The notes: generated by a model from the letters alone, not told the origin. Shown: positions 23,424 through 31,878, numbered from the stretch's first letter. The stretch is DNA of 43,321 nt from an uncultured Clostridia bacterium (GCA_947170435.1 CAMVTO010000021.1:1-43321), one strand, 5' to 3'. A program made the numbers and translations.

Positions 23424-25073
23424 ATGAAAAAAGTATGGACGACCGTATTCCTGAGCCTGCTGCTGGTCTGTACCCTCAGTACCGGCGCGCGGGCCATGGA
23501 AAATGATATGCTCAAGGTGGGGCTGAAATACGGCTCTGATGCCATGTATTCCGCAAACCTGCAAAATTACGACAATGCCGGGCTGGGCTACCGCTTCGGC
23601 TACTTTGATTCTGCCCGCAGCTTTGTGCCGCTCGGCGCGGAGACGGCGGAAAGCAAGGTCTCAATCAGCATCGACGACAACCTGTTCATCTCCGGCTCCA
23701 CCTACTATCTCAGCGATACGAACTATACACAGTATATCGGCGCATATCACCTGCAGCTCGAGCAGCACTACGAAACCTACGACGAGGCGGCGGCCGTCGC
23801 GGCGAACTATGGCGGCGGCTTTGTCGCCTTCCTCACAGATCACTACGCGGTGCGGGTCAATCAGTATCGGACAGAGGAAGGCGTTCGCCGTGCCTACGGC
23901 GAGTGGACGGGCGAGGACACGGTGGAGATCGTCTCTCCGAGCCGCACCGGCGTCATGGTCACCGTGAGCGGTACCGACCGGATTTTGTTTTATTTCGACT
24001 GCGGCGGTCTGCGCTCGCTGGGCGTGGAGCCGATGAGCAGGAACGGCGAAAAGCCGCTGACCTGGTTCCGCGGCTACCGCTACTATGGCGGCTTTGAGTA
24101 CCAGCGCGTGACCGGCGGCAACATCAGCGTCATCAATGTGGTCAATGTGGAGGACTATGTCAAGGGCTGCGTCGGCTGGGAGATCGGCAACGACAAGCCT
24201 CTCGAGGCGATCAAGGCGCAGGCGGTCTGCGCCCGCACCTATGCCGCCATGCAGACCCGCCACCGCTCGCAGGGCTTTGATGTTTGCCCGACCGACGATT
24301 GCCAGGTGTATCAGGGTGTCGCCTCCGCCAACGATCTGACCGACCGCGCCGTGGATGAGACTGCGGGGAAATACCTCTACTACAACGGCAAATATGTTGA
24401 AGCGTACTACTACTCCAGCAACGGCGGCGCCAGCGAGGACGCGAAGAACGTCTGGGGCAACGAGATGGGCTACCTCAAGGGCAAGCCCGATCCCTATGAG
24501 GCGGCGATCGCCGCCCGCGTCGCGAAATACAACTGGTCGACCACCTTCACCCGCGCGGAGATCGCGGCAAAGCTGGCGGCGCGGAACATCAACATCGGCA
24601 CGATCAAAAACGTGTTTGTGTCGGAGTATACCGCCAACGGTAACGTTTACGCGCTGACCTTTGTTGGCTCAAAGGGCAACAAGACGGTCTACCGCGAGCA
24701 GTGCCGCACGATCCTCAGCCTGCGCAGCATGCGCTTTACCGTGGACGGCACAGGAGGGAACACCTTCTTCGTCAACGACAACGCTACCTCCGTCACCGGG
24801 ATCCGAGGCCTGTTTACCATCTCCGGCAACGGTGAGGTGGGGCAGTACAGCGGTGCGCCGACGGATGCTTGTGTGATTACGGCGGACGGTACGGCGAAGC
24901 TGCAAAAGGACCCTGCGACCGTGACGTCGAGTCAGGAGACCTTTACCGTCACCGGGAGCGGCTGGGGCCACAACGTCGGCATGAGCCAATGGGGCGCCAC
25001 CGCCATGGCGGAGCAGGGGTTCGACTATCAGGACATTCTGCAATTCTACTACACCGGAGTTACCATCGAATGA
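23424..25073 (+). CDS. secreted SpoIID/LytB-domain protein
   Basis: A 549-aa exported protein of the SpoIID/LytB family, lytic transglycosylases that process peptidoglycan, in spore formers during engulfment. The signal peptide covers 1-24 ([20 protein letters not shown]). A region around 108-160 ([31 protein letters not shown]) looks SPOR-like. The SpoIID core begins at about 235 ([17 protein letters not shown]); Glu253 matches the catalytic Glu of SpoIID. It ends with the hallmark [11 protein letters not shown] (about 515-525). It is longer than SpoIID itself (about 340 aa), so it may be a vegetative paralogue rather than SpoIID proper. Its stop overlaps the queA start by four bases. Confidence 0.88.
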   Translation: MKKVWTTVFLSLLLVCTLSTGARAMENDMLKVGLKYGSDAMYSANLQNYDNAGLGYRFGYFDSARSFVPLGAETAESKVSISIDDNLFISGSTYYLSDTNYTQYIGAYHLQLEQHYETYDEAAAVAANYGGGFVAFLTDHYAVRVNQYRTEEGVRRAYGEWTGEDTVEIVSPSRTGVMVTVSGTDRILFYFDCGGLRSLGVEPMSRNGEKPLTWFRGYRYYGGFEYQRVTGGNISVINVVNVEDYVKGCVGWEIGNDKPLEAIKAQAVCARTYAAMQTRHRSQGFDVCPTDDCQVYQGVASANDLTDRAVDETAGKYLYYNGKYVEAYYYSSNGGASEDAKNVWGNEMGYLKGKPDPYEAAIAARVAKYNWSTTFTRAEIAAKLAARNINIGTIKNVFVSEYTANGNVYALTFVGSKGNKTVYREQCRTILSLRSMRFTVDGTGGNTFFVNDNATSVTGIRGLFTISGNGEVGQYSGAPTDACVITADGTAKLQKDPATVTSSQETFTVTGSGWGHNVGMSQWGATAMAEQGFDYQDILQFYYTGVTIE

Positions 25074-26095
25074 AAACAAGCGATTTTGACTACGAACTTC
25101 CCCAGGAGCTGATCGCCCAGACGCCCACCGAGCGGCGGGACGCGTCAAGGCTTCTGTGCCTGGACAAGAAAACGGGGGAGTTTTCCCACCATCACTTTTA
25201 CGATCTCCCAGACTTTCTGCGTCCGGGAGACTGCCTGATCCTGAACAATTCCCGCGTGCTGCCCGCGCGTCTGCTGGGCAACCGCCTGCCGGGCGGCGGC
25301 GCATGTGAGGTGCTGCTGCTCATCGACCGGGGCGAGAATGTCTGGGAGTGCATTGTGCGACCGGGCAAGCACCTGCGCGTCGGCGCGAGAATGTCCTTCG
25401 GGGAGGGAGAGCTGACGGCGGAGGTGAGCGAAGTGCTGCCGGACGGCAACCGCCTTGTGAAGTTCTCTTATGAGGGCATCTTCCTGGAGGTGCTGGAGCG
25501 TCTCGGCAAGATGCCGCTGCCACCGTATATCAAGGCGGAGCTGCAAGACCGCGAGCGCTACCAGACCGTGTACTCCAAAGTCAACGGCAGCGCCGCGGCA
25601 CCCACGGCGGGATTGCACTTCACGCCGGAGCTGCTGGAAAAGATTCGTGCCATGGGCGTGAACCTTGGCTATGTGACGCTGCATGTGGGGCTTGGCACGT
25701 TCCGCCCGGTCAAGGAGGATGAGCTGGAAGAGCACGAGATGCACAGTGAGTACTGCGTCATCCCGCAGGAGACGGCGGAGCTTATCAACAAGACGAAGGC
25801 GAACGGCGGCCGCGTGATCTGCGTCGGCACGACGTCGTGCCGCACCATCGAAAGCTGGGCGGGGGAGGACGGCACGATGAAAGCCTCCGCGGGCTGGACG
25901 AACATCTATATCTATCCCGGTTATCGGTTCAAGGTGATGGATGCACTGGTGACGAATTTCCATCTGCCCCAGTCCACGCTGCTGATGCTGGTGTCGGCGC
26001 TGGCGGGGCGGGAGCATGTGCTTGCCGCCTATGAGGAGGCTGTGCGGGAGCGATACCGCTTCTTCAGCTTCGGCGACGCGATGTTCATCTCCTGA
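25070..26095 (+). CDS. queA: S-adenosylmethionine:tRNA ribosyltransferase-isomerase
   Basis: Penultimate step of queuosine synthesis: transfers ribose from SAM to preQ1-modified tRNA to give epoxyqueuosine. 341 aa, usual length. Motifs: [19 protein letters not shown] at the start, [55 protein letters not shown] 25070 overlaps the stop of the preceding gene (ATGA). A strong terminator follows, with tgt just beyond it. Confidence 0.96.
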   Translation: MKTSDFDYELPQELIAQTPTERRDASRLLCLDKKTGEFSHHHFYDLPDFLRPGDCLILNNSRVLPARLLGNRLPGGGACEVLLLIDRGENVWECIVRPGKHLRVGARMSFGEGELTAEVSEVLPDGNRLVKFSYEGIFLEVLERLGKMPLPPYIKAELQDRERYQTVYSKVNGSAAAPTAGLHFTPELLEKIRAMGVNLGYVTLHVGLGTFRPVKEDELEEHEMHSEYCVIPQETAELINKTKANGGRVICVGTTSCRTIESWAGEDGTMKASAGWTNIYIYPGYRFKVMDALVTNFHLPQSTLLMLVSALAGREHVLAAYEEAVRERYRFFSFGDAMFIS

Positions 26096-26114
26096 GCGGG
26101 GGATTGCGATTTAT

Positions 26115-26148
26115 AAAGACGGAGAGCGATTGTTCGCTCTCCGTCTTT
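26115..26148 (+). terminator. intrinsic terminator after queA
   Basis: 15-bp perfect stem AAAGACGGAGAGCGA / TCGCTCTCCGTCTTT with a 4-base loop; the T-run is short (TTT, then ACTATTTGTGTT). Confidence 0.88.
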
Positions 26149-26174
26149 ACTATTTGTGTTCGTTGTGATACAAT
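26146..26174 (+). promoter_or_regulatory. weak candidate promoter of tgt
   Basis: TTTACT (26146-26151) and TACAAT (26169-26174), 17-bp spacer, overlapping the end of the queA terminator. Downstream in the leader a 10-bp inverted repeat CTGATTACAG / CTGTAATCAG spans 26188-26230. I do not recognise a preQ1 riboswitch in it. Confidence 0.45.
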
Positions 26175-26259
26175 CGGCGTACTTCGACTGATTACAGATG
26201 GTTTACAGATTGTATTATCCCTGTAATCAGTGGATAATCAGTGGAAAGTTGGGGATAAA

Positions 26260-27393
26260 GTGTTTCAAGTTATCAAATATGAGGGAAAAGCCCGCCGCGG
26301 CCGTTTCTCCTGCGCCCATGGCGGCGAGGTGCAGACGCCGGTGTTTATGAACGTCGGCACACAGGCTGCGATCAAGGGCGGGCTGTCTGCCTTTGATCTC
26401 AAGGAAATCGGCTGCCAGATCGAGCTGTCGAATACCTACCATCTGCATCTGCGCCCCGGCGATGACGTGGTACGCCAAATGGGAGGGCTGCATCGGTTCA
26501 TGCGCTGGGATGGCCCGATCCTCACTGACAGCGGCGGGTTCCAGGTGTTCTCTCTCGCGGGCTTGCGGAAGATCAAGGAGGAGGGCGTCACGTTCGCGTC
26601 ACACCTCGACGGGCACCGCATCTTTATGGGCCCGGAGGAGAGTATGCGCATCCAGTCCCATCTCGGCAGCGACATCGCTATGGCGTTCGACGAGTGTGTG
26701 GAGAACCCTGCGCCCTATGAGTACGCCAAAGCCTCTTGTGAGCGTACGCTGCGTTGGCTGGAGCGTTGCAAGACCGAGCATGACAAGCTGAACGCCTTGC
26801 CGGATACCGTCAACCCGAAGCAGATGCTTTTTGGCATCAATCAGGGCGCGACGTATGCGGATTTGCGCATCTGGCACATGCAGCAGATCGCCAAAATCGA
26901 CTGCGATGGCTACGCCATCGGCGGCCTCGCAGTGGGGGAGCCGACGCAGGTGATGTACGATATCATTGACGCCGTAGAGCCGTATATGCCCAAGGATAAG
27001 CCCCGGTATCTGATGGGCGTCGGCACGCCGAGCAACATCATTGAGGGCGTGGCGCGGGGCGTAGACTTCTTCGACTGCGTGATGCCGGCCCGCAACGCTC
27101 GCCACGGCAAGCTGTTCACCTGGTCGGGGACGCTGAACATCAAAAACGAGAAGTACAAGCTGGACGAAAAGCCCATTGACGAGCAGTGCGACTGCCCGGT
27201 GTGCCGCAATTTCTCCCGCGCGTACCTGCGCCACCTGTTCAAGGCGGACGAGATGCTGGCGCTGCGCCTTGCGGTGATGCACAACCTGTACTTCTACAAC
27301 AAGCTCGCCCAGCACATCCGTGACGCGCTGGACGCGGGTGAATTTGCCGCCTTCCGCGCGGAATACAGCGGAAAGCTGAATGAAAGACGATAA
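26260..27393 (+). CDS. tgt: tRNA-guanine transglycosylase
   Basis: Exchanges guanine 34 for preQ1 in GUN-anticodon tRNAs, acting just before QueA. 377 aa from GTG 26260 (then FQVIKYEGKARRGRF), which matches the usual clostridial N-terminus and has GGGGA 5 bases upstream; a GTG at 26230 would add 10 residues. The active-site TDSGGFQVFSL (Asp90), the substrate pocket NQGATYADLR, the nucleophile in GVDFFDCVMPARNARHG, and the zinc site CDCPVC with a later His are visible. Its neighbour queA completes the tRNA-level steps; no preQ1 synthesis genes (queCDEF) are here, so salvage or distant genes must supply it. Confidence 0.94.
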   Translation: MFQVIKYEGKARRGRFSCAHGGEVQTPVFMNVGTQAAIKGGLSAFDLKEIGCQIELSNTYHLHLRPGDDVVRQMGGLHRFMRWDGPILTDSGGFQVFSLAGLRKIKEEGVTFASHLDGHRIFMGPEESMRIQSHLGSDIAMAFDECVENPAPYEYAKASCERTLRWLERCKTEHDKLNALPDTVNPKQMLFGINQGATYADLRIWHMQQIAKIDCDGYAIGGLAVGEPTQVMYDIIDAVEPYMPKDKPRYLMGVGTPSNIIEGVARGVDFFDCVMPARNARHGKLFTWSGTLNIKNEKYKLDEKPIDEQCDCPVCRNFSRAYLRHLFKADEMLALRLAVMHNLYFYNKLAQHIRDALDAGEFAAFRAEYSGKLNERR

Positions 27394-27439
27394 TCACACC
27401 GTTTCGCTCGTTCCTGCGGGAGCGGCTGCGAGACATGCA

Positions 27440-27490
27440 GATGGCGTGACGTTTGCGAAAAATGGCGGATGGCATGACGTTTGCGAAAAA
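27440..27490 (+). repeat. two 23-bp direct repeats upstream of yajC
   Basis: Copies at 27440-27462 and 27468-27490 share 22 of 23 bases (ATGGCGTGACGTTTGCGA versus ATGGCATGACGTTTGCGA, then A5). A third partial TTGCGAAA at 27495 coincides with the -35 of the yajC promoter. Period 28 bp, then 14 bp. Confidence 0.7.
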
Positions 27491-27494
27491 GGAC

Positions 27495-27523
27495 TTGCGA
27501 AACGGGAAAGCATTCGCTATAAT
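27495..27523 (+). promoter_or_regulatory. sigma-A promoter of yajC
   Basis: TTGCGA (27495-27500) and a perfect TATAAT (27518-27523) with a 17-bp spacer, 35 bases before the ATG. Confidence 0.8.
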
Positions 27524-27558
27524 ATGCTTTGACTTTTGATGAAAGGAACTTATTGTAT

Positions 27559-27975
27559 ATGGATGGCACCAGTTTGCTTATGATCGTGATGATGATCGCG
27601 ATCTTCTACTTCATGCTGATTCGCCCGGAGAACAAGCGCAAGAAGCAGGCGGAGGAGATGCGCAACAGCATCAAAAAGGGTGAGCGCATCACCACCATCG
27701 GCGGCATGAAGGGCAAGGTCGTGCAGGTCAACGACGATTCCATCGTTTTCGAGACCAGCGAGGACCGCGTCCGCATTGAGATTGCCAAGTGGGGCGTGCA
27801 GTCCACCGAGTCCATGGAGGCGGCACAGGCACAAAAGCAGAGCGGCGGCCTCTTCGGCGCCAAGAAGAGCGAGAGCACGGCTGAGGAATCCAAGAGCGAG
27901 AGCACGGCTGAGGAGTCCAAGAGCGAGCCTGCCGAGAAAGAGGACAAGGCGGACTTCGATCCCGAGATCAAGTAA
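27559..27975 (+). CDS. yajC: preprotein translocase subunit YajC
   Basis: Single-pass membrane protein associated with SecDF and SecYEG; 138 aa. Helix at about 5-21 (SLLMIVMMIAIFYFMLI), then the conserved RPENKRKKQAEEMRNSIKKG and the GERITTIGGMKGKVV beta domain. The C-terminal tail is charged and made of a tandem KSESTAEES repeat. ATG 27559 is used; TTG 27553 two codons earlier has better spacing from AAAGGA and is a possible start. secDF is not adjacent. A terminator separates it from the next membrane gene. Confidence 0.93.
   Translation: MDGTSLLMIVMMIAIFYFMLIRPENKRKKQAEEMRNSIKKGERITTIGGMKGKVVQVNDDSIVFETSEDRVRIEIAKWGVQSTESMEAAQAQKQSGGLFGAKKSESTAEESKSESTAEESKSEPAEKEDKADFDPEIK
27865..27927 (+). 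repeat. 27-bp tandem repeat in the yajC tail
   Basis: Units at 27865-27891 and 27892-27918 differ at one base, with a third partial unit to 27927. Each encodes KSESTAEES. The repeat is in frame, so slippage would change tail length without a frameshift. Confidence 0.85.
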
Positions 27976-27987
27976 ATACGGCACTTT

Positions 27988-28019
27988 GAAAAAGAACAGC
28001 GCAAGCTGTTCTTTTTTTC
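27988..28019 (+). terminator. intrinsic terminator after yajC
   Basis: Stem GAAAAAGAACAGC with a GCAA loop and GCTGTTCTTTTTTTC; a T7 run closes it. Confidence 0.92.
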
Positions 28020-28092
28020 TGCCCTGCGCCATATTCTCTTGTGTGCAGAGAACGCGCGCGGCGAGACCGCGGGCACGGACGGGGGCGTTTTT

Positions 28093-28482
28093 ATGAAGAA
28101 GGATCATCCGGGGAAACGGATCGCGATGGGCGCGGCGTCGTCACTCGTGTGCTATCTTGGCCTGACGGCGCTGCTGGCGCTGCTGCTGACCCGCGGCACG
28201 GTGGGGGAGAAAACGGCGCTGCCCTGCATCCTGGCCTTTGGCATGATCGCCGCCTTTTTAGGCGCAAAGCTGTCGGCGCACGGCTGCGCGGAGCGATGGA
28301 TGCCGGCGGCATCCGCAGGGGCGTTTTGGTGCGCGGTGGTTCTATCGGGCTTTTTGGCGAACGACGCGCTGTCGTGGACGCGCGCCGGGGAGCTGGCGAT
28401 CGCTGCGGCGATCGGAGCGGTACTGGCAGGCATTCAGAGAGGGAAGGGCAAGAGAGCACGAAGCCGCCGTTCTCGCAAGTGA
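28093..28482 (+). CDS. TIGR04086-family membrane protein (YrzE-like)
   Basis: A 129-aa membrane protein with four predicted helices (about 11-33, 42-62, 71-89, 100-114) and a very basic C-terminus (RGKGKRARSRRSRK). Size, topology and position right after yajC match the TIGR04086/YrzE family, whose role is unknown. The start at 28093 has a G-rich site (GGGGGCG) upstream; no promoter of its own is clear, so it probably depends on read-through from yajC. Confidence 0.75.
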   Translation: MKKDHPGKRIAMGAASSLVCYLGLTALLALLLTRGTVGEKTALPCILAFGMIAAFLGAKLSAHGCAERWMPAASAGAFWCAVVLSGFLANDALSWTRAGELAIAAAIGAVLAGIQRGKGKRARSRRSRK

Positions 28483-28859
28483 ACATAATGTGTGAACAAA
28501 GAGAACGGGGATAAAGAAGCTTTTCCAACAATTACCGGTTTTTACAGGTTGCACAAATGGAGGGGGAAGACTGGGGAAACCGCAAAGCAGCGGCACAGGT
28601 GGGGAAAACCTGTGGAAAATCCAAATCTAGTTGCGGCTGGAGCGGTGGACCCAATATCTTGACCTTGCGTGGAAACCCGAAGCTTATTGGGGACATGATT
28701 TACATAAAGTAATTAACATAACATTTAAGCATAATCAACAAAATTGGAGAAATTCGGCAAATCCGCTTGCGATAAAACCGCAAAAGTCCTATTATTGTCA
28801 TAGAGCTTTTGCGCGCCTTCTCGTGTCGGTTTGCCCGGAGCATGTGAGGTGAACAAGGG
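28483..28859. other. 377-base non-coding gap with an AT-rich zone and a small hairpin
   Basis: No convincing gene: the open frames are short, without a Shine-Dalgarno or codon bias. A purine-rich part holds a 7-bp inverted repeat CACAGGT / ACCTGTG (28594-28614) and near-repeats TGGGGAAACC, TGGGGAAAACC and TGTGGAAAATCC (28572-28622). A strongly AT-rich stretch (about 28690-28760) precedes the promoter at 28767-28795. It looks like the regulatory leader of the spoIIM-like gene. Confidence 0.55.
28767..28795 (+). promoter_or_regulatory. probable promoter of the spoIIM-like gene
   Basis: TTGCGA (28767-28772) and TATTAT (28790-28795) with a 17-bp spacer, just downstream of an AT-rich stretch that could act as an UP element. 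Confidence 0.65.
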
Positions 28860-29483
28860 ATGACCGATTCGGCAAGGTCGCGGAAATTGCGCTATGTGAC
28901 GGTTGATATGTTGCCGCTGCGCTCGCTTCTGCTGGCGCTTTTTTTAGTGTCCGGCATTTTGGTGGGCTATGCCTTTGCGCTTCGATGCGCTGCCGGAACC
29001 GCGGATGAGCTGAGGCGGCTTTTTGATGGCTATGTTGCCGGGAACGGACAAGAGATGACGCTGGAAACCGCGCTGCGGACTGTGGTTTGCTACCTCCGCG
29101 CACCGGTGCTGGCGTTTCTGCTCGGCTTTGCGTCCATCGGGGCGATCGGCTTGCCGTTGCTGCTGACGGCACAGGGATTCGTGCTGTCGTTTTCGCTGTT
29201 CTCTTTTGCGGCGGCGCTGGGGCGCGACGGCTTTGTGCTGTTGCTGACGCTCTTTGCGCTGCGGCTTGCGTTTGTTTTACCGGCCACGTTTCTGACGGCC
29301 GGCGCCGCGCTGGATAAGGCACGGGCGCTGCTTGCGCTCTCGCTTGGGCGTGGCAAGCGCGCTGCGCCGGTGCTGTACGGCGCGGACTACTGGTACCGAT
29401 TCGCGGTCACTTGTGTGTGTTTACTGATCGGCTCCGCACTGGAGCTGTGGCTGACGCCGCTTCTGCTGGCGCGGCTTACTTAG
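28860..29483 (+). CDS. SpoIIM-superfamily membrane protein
   Basis: A 207-aa integral membrane protein with about five helices (roughly 18-42, 80-103, 105-120, 122-145, 182-205). Length, helix pattern and the adjacency to xerD fit stage II sporulation protein M, part of the SpoIID-SpoIIM-SpoIIP engulfment complex; spoIIM lies near xerD in Bacillus as well. Sequence identity to known SpoIIM cannot be scored here, so the name is held back. The start has only a weak AAGGG; other starts are possible. A SpoIID-like gene lies 4 kb upstream. xerD follows after 16 bases. Confidence 0.68.
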   Translation: MTDSARSRKLRYVTVDMLPLRSLLLALFLVSGILVGYAFALRCAAGTADELRRLFDGYVAGNGQEMTLETALRTVVCYLRAPVLAFLLGFASIGAIGLPLLLTAQGFVLSFSLFSFAAALGRDGFVLLLTLFALRLAFVLPATFLTAGAALDKARALLALSLGRGKRAAPVLYGADYWYRFAVTCVCLLIGSALELWLTPLLLARLT

Positions 29484-29499
29484 AAAAGAAAGGAGGGGG

Positions 29500-30393
29500 A
29501 TGTTCCGCTTGGACGAGCTGCTGAGCATGTATCAATCGTATCTTGAGAACGAAAAACACGCTTCTCAGAATACGCTGAGCTCCTATCTGCGTGACCTGCG
29601 CCAGTTTGCGGCGTGGCTTGAGGAGCATCAACCCACCGATCCGCGCAAGGTTAAACAGGCGACGGTTTCGGAATATGTGGAGTGGATGAACGGCAAGGGC
29701 AAATCCGCTGCGACCGTGACCCGCTCCATCGCCTCGATCAAGTCGTTCTACCTCTATTTGCAAACGCAGGGCGAGGTCAAGACGAATCCGGCAAAGGGCG
29801 TCGAGACCAAGAAGGTGGAGCGCAAGTTCCCGGAGATCCTCACCGCGCACGAGGTGGAGCTGTTTTTGGAGCAGCCGCAGTGCGTGGACGCCAAGGGCTA
29901 CCGCGACCACGCGATGCTGGAGCTGCTCTACGCCACCGGCATCCGCGTCTCGGAGCTGATCGCTCTCGATGAGAAGGACGTGAGTCTCAGCGCGGGTTTC
30001 ATTCGCTGCGAGAGCAAGGGCAAGGAGCGCATCATCCCGCTCTATCCTGCCGCGGTCAAGGCGCTGAGCGACTACATGAAGGACGTGCGCGCCCAACTGA
30101 TCGCCGATCCTGAGGAGACGGCCCTGTTCGTCAACATGAACGGTGAGCGCATGAGCCGTCAGGGCTTCTGGAAGATCGTCAAGCACTATCAGGAGACCGC
30201 CCAGATCAGCAAGGACATTACGCCGCACACACTGCGCCATTCGTTCGCGGTGCATCTGCTGGAAAACGGCGCGGATCTGCGCTCCATTCAGGAGATGCTG
30301 GGTCATGCGGACATCTCGTCCACGCAGATCTATACCCACGTCGTCAAAAAGCAGCTCAAGGACGTGTACCAGCGGGCGCATCCGAGAGCATGA
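29500..30393 (+). CDS. xerD: tyrosine recombinase XerD
   Basis: Site-specific recombinase that resolves chromosome dimers at dif with its partner XerC; 297 aa, usual length. An N-terminal SAM-like core-binding domain (about 5-90) is followed by the catalytic domain with Arg149 (TGIRVSEL), Lys near 174, His243 and Arg246 (HTLRHSFA), His269 (LGHADIS) and the nucleophile Tyr278 (TQIYTHV). AAGGAGGGG precedes the ATG. Its location next to a SpoIIM-like gene and absence of mobile-element features argue for the housekeeping Xer protein rather than a phage or transposon integrase. Confidence 0.92.
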   Translation: MFRLDELLSMYQSYLENEKHASQNTLSSYLRDLRQFAAWLEEHQPTDPRKVKQATVSEYVEWMNGKGKSAATVTRSIASIKSFYLYLQTQGEVKTNPAKGVETKKVERKFPEILTAHEVELFLEQPQCVDAKGYRDHAMLELLYATGIRVSELIALDEKDVSLSAGFIRCESKGKERIIPLYPAAVKALSDYMKDVRAQLIADPEETALFVNMNGERMSRQGFWKIVKHYQETAQISKDITPHTLRHSFAVHLLENGADLRSIQEMLGHADISSTQIYTHVVKKQLKDVYQRAHPRA

Positions 30394-30399
30394 ATATCT

Positions 30400-30424
30400 A
30401 AAAAAGCGGCATAGCCGCTTTTTT
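30400..30424 (+). terminator. intrinsic terminator after xerD
   Basis: 11-bp stem AAAAAAGCGGC / GCCGCTTTTTT with an ATA loop. Confidence 0.93.
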
Positions 30425-30431
30425 ATTTGTG

Positions 30432-30460
30432 TTGCGTTTTCCACAAGTTTCTGATACAAT
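30432..30460 (+). promoter_or_regulatory. promoter of the ruvCAB operon
   Basis: TTGCGT (30432-30437) and TACAAT (30455-30460) with a 17-bp spacer, 24 bases before ruvC. I see no clear LexA box overlapping it. Confidence 0.65.
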
Positions 30461-30484
30461 AATTCGAGAAATTTCCGGGAGGTG

Positions 30485-31003
30485 ATGGACACGCGGATTC
30501 TGGGCATTGACCCCGGCATCGCCATCGTCGGCTTCGGGCTGGTGGAGGCGGAACGCGCCGACCTTAACATGCTCACCTACGGCGCCATCACCACCGAGGC
30601 AGGGCTGCCGCTGTCCACCCGGCTCTACCAGATCGGCAGGGATATGGAGGAACTGATCGGGCAGTGCAAGCCCGATGTGATCGCCATTGAGGAGCTGTTT
30701 TTCAAGAACAACATCACCACCGGCATTGCCGTTGCCCACGGACGCGGCGTGATCCTTTACAGTGCCGAGAAATGCGGCATCCCGCTTTTTGAGTACACGC
30801 CCTCTCAAGTCAAGCAGGCGGTGGTGGGCTACGGCAAGGCGGAAAAGCGGCAGGTCATGGACATGGTCAAGCGGCTTTTGAAGCTCAAGGCGGTGCCCAG
30901 GCCGGACGACGCCGCGGATGCGCTGGCGCTGGCCATCTGCCATGCCCGCAGCGCCACGTCCATGCTCCAGCGCGCGAACCTCGCGGCAAAACAAACAATT
31001 TAG
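30485..31003 (+). CDS. ruvC: Holliday junction resolvase RuvC
   Basis: Endonuclease that cuts Holliday junctions in concert with RuvAB; 172 aa. Catalytic acidic residues: Asp9 in RILGIDPG, Glu in VIAIEELFF, and the DDAADALA pair near the C-terminus. ATG 30485 follows GGGAGGTG very closely; GTG 30482 overlaps that site. First gene of ruvC-ruvA-orf-ruvB; ruvA follows after 11 bases. Confidence 0.96.
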   Translation: MDTRILGIDPGIAIVGFGLVEAERADLNMLTYGAITTEAGLPLSTRLYQIGRDMEELIGQCKPDVIAIEELFFKNNITTGIAVAHGRGVILYSAEKCGIPLFEYTPSQVKQAVVGYGKAEKRQVMDMVKRLLKLKAVPRPDDAADALALAICHARSATSMLQRANLAAKQTI

Positions 31004-31014
31004 GAGATGCTTCC

Positions 31015-31611
31015 ATGTTCTATTATCTTGATGGAACGGTCGCCCACATGGAGCCGTACCTCGCGGTCATCGACTGCGGCGGCGTGGGCTACGCCTGCAA
31101 AACCACCAATACCACCCTCGGCGCGCTCCAGAAGGGGCAGCGGGGCAAGCTCTACACCTATCTGAATGTGGGAGAGGATGTGTTCGACCTCTACGGTTTT
31201 GCCACGCAGGGTGAGTTGGGCAGCTTCAAGCAGCTCATCGGCGTGTCCGGCGTGGGGCCGAAGGTGGCGCTGGCGATTCTCTCATCCACTTCGCCGGAGG
31301 GACTTGCGATGGCGGTCATCACCGGCGATGAAAAGACGCTCACCATGGCGCCGGGCGTGGGCAAAAAGATCGCTCAGCGCATCATTTTGGAGCTCAAGGA
31401 TAAAATAGCCAAGGAGCAGCAGTCCGGCGGCTTTGTGCCGGCGGCGGCAACGGTGGCCGCGGGCGGAAGCAAATCCGTGGAGGCGGCGCAGGCGCTGGCG
31501 GTGCTGGGCTACTCGCAAGCGGACGTCGCCGCGGCGATGAAGGGGCTCGACGTGGAGGCTTTGCCGCTGGAGGAGATCGTGCGGCAGGCTTTGCGCCGCA
31601 TGGTGAAGTGA
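31015..31611 (+). CDS. ruvA: Holliday junction branch migration protein RuvA
   Basis: Tetrameric junction-binding subunit that loads RuvB; 198 aa. N-terminal OB fold (MFYYLDGTVAHMEPYLAVID), tandem helix-hairpin-helix motifs (GVSGVGPKVALAIL and APGVGKKIAQRIILELKDK), flexible linker (about 130-150) and the C-terminal RuvB-binding helical domain (EAAQALAVLGYSQADV). AGGAG overlaps the ruvC stop. A small membrane-protein gene follows 3 bases after its stop. Confidence 0.97.
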   Translation: MFYYLDGTVAHMEPYLAVIDCGGVGYACKTTNTTLGALQKGQRGKLYTYLNVGEDVFDLYGFATQGELGSFKQLIGVSGVGPKVALAILSSTSPEGLAMAVITGDEKTLTMAPGVGKKIAQRIILELKDKIAKEQQSGGFVPAAATVAAGGSKSVEAAQALAVLGYSQADVAAAMKGLDVEALPLEEIVRQALRRMVK

Positions 31612-31614
31612 GCG

Positions 31615-31860
31615 ATGCAGCTTCAGGACGGAAACACCCTGCTGACGCTGTTTCTGCTGTTTCTCCTGCTCGCTGCCGCGGCGCTGGTGATCGCGTGGCA
31701 CTATGGACGGCGCTGGGGCGATCTCTCCAGCCGCCGCCAATATGGCGAGGCACTGACGGAGGACGAACAGACGGCGCTCCGGCGTGCCCGCCGGAACTTC
31801 TGGATCTGGGCAGGCATATCGCTGGTGCTGATGGCGCTCTCGTTTTTTGCGCTGGCATGA
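31615..31860 (+). CDS. small two-helix membrane protein between ruvA and ruvB
   Basis: An 81-aa protein with two hydrophobic helices (about 9-28 and 63-80) joined by a charged cytosolic-looking loop (GRRWGDLSSRRQYGEALTEDEQTALRRARR). I do not recognise a family. It lies 3 bases after ruvA and 18 bases before ruvB on the same strand, with only a weak ribosome site, so it is probably translationally coupled to ruvA. Reality is supported by the compact packing and the coherent amphipathic pattern; no role can be assigned. Confidence 0.7.
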   Translation: MQLQDGNTLLTLFLLFLLLAAAALVIAWHYGRRWGDLSSRRQYGEALTEDEQTALRRARRNFWIWAGISLVLMALSFFALA

Positions 31861-31878
31861 CACAAAGGAGATCCGTAC

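Noticed and set aside
24900-26260. preQ1 riboswitch ahead of queA or tgt
   Set aside because: queA starts by a four-base overlap with the preceding gene, so it has no leader; the tgt leader has an inverted repeat but not the short H-type pseudoknot pattern expected.
27440-27490. CRISPR-like repeat array
   Set aside because: Only two copies with a 5-base gap and no cas genes; better seen as promoter-proximal direct repeats.
28631-28852. 73-aa open frame in the gap before the spoIIM-like gene
   Set aside because: No Shine-Dalgarno, passes through the AT-rich promoter region, and shows no codon bias or known family.
29500-30393. Integrase of a mobile element
   Set aside because: The length, neighbours (spoIIM-like, ruvC) and lack of att-like repeats or phage genes fit housekeeping XerD.
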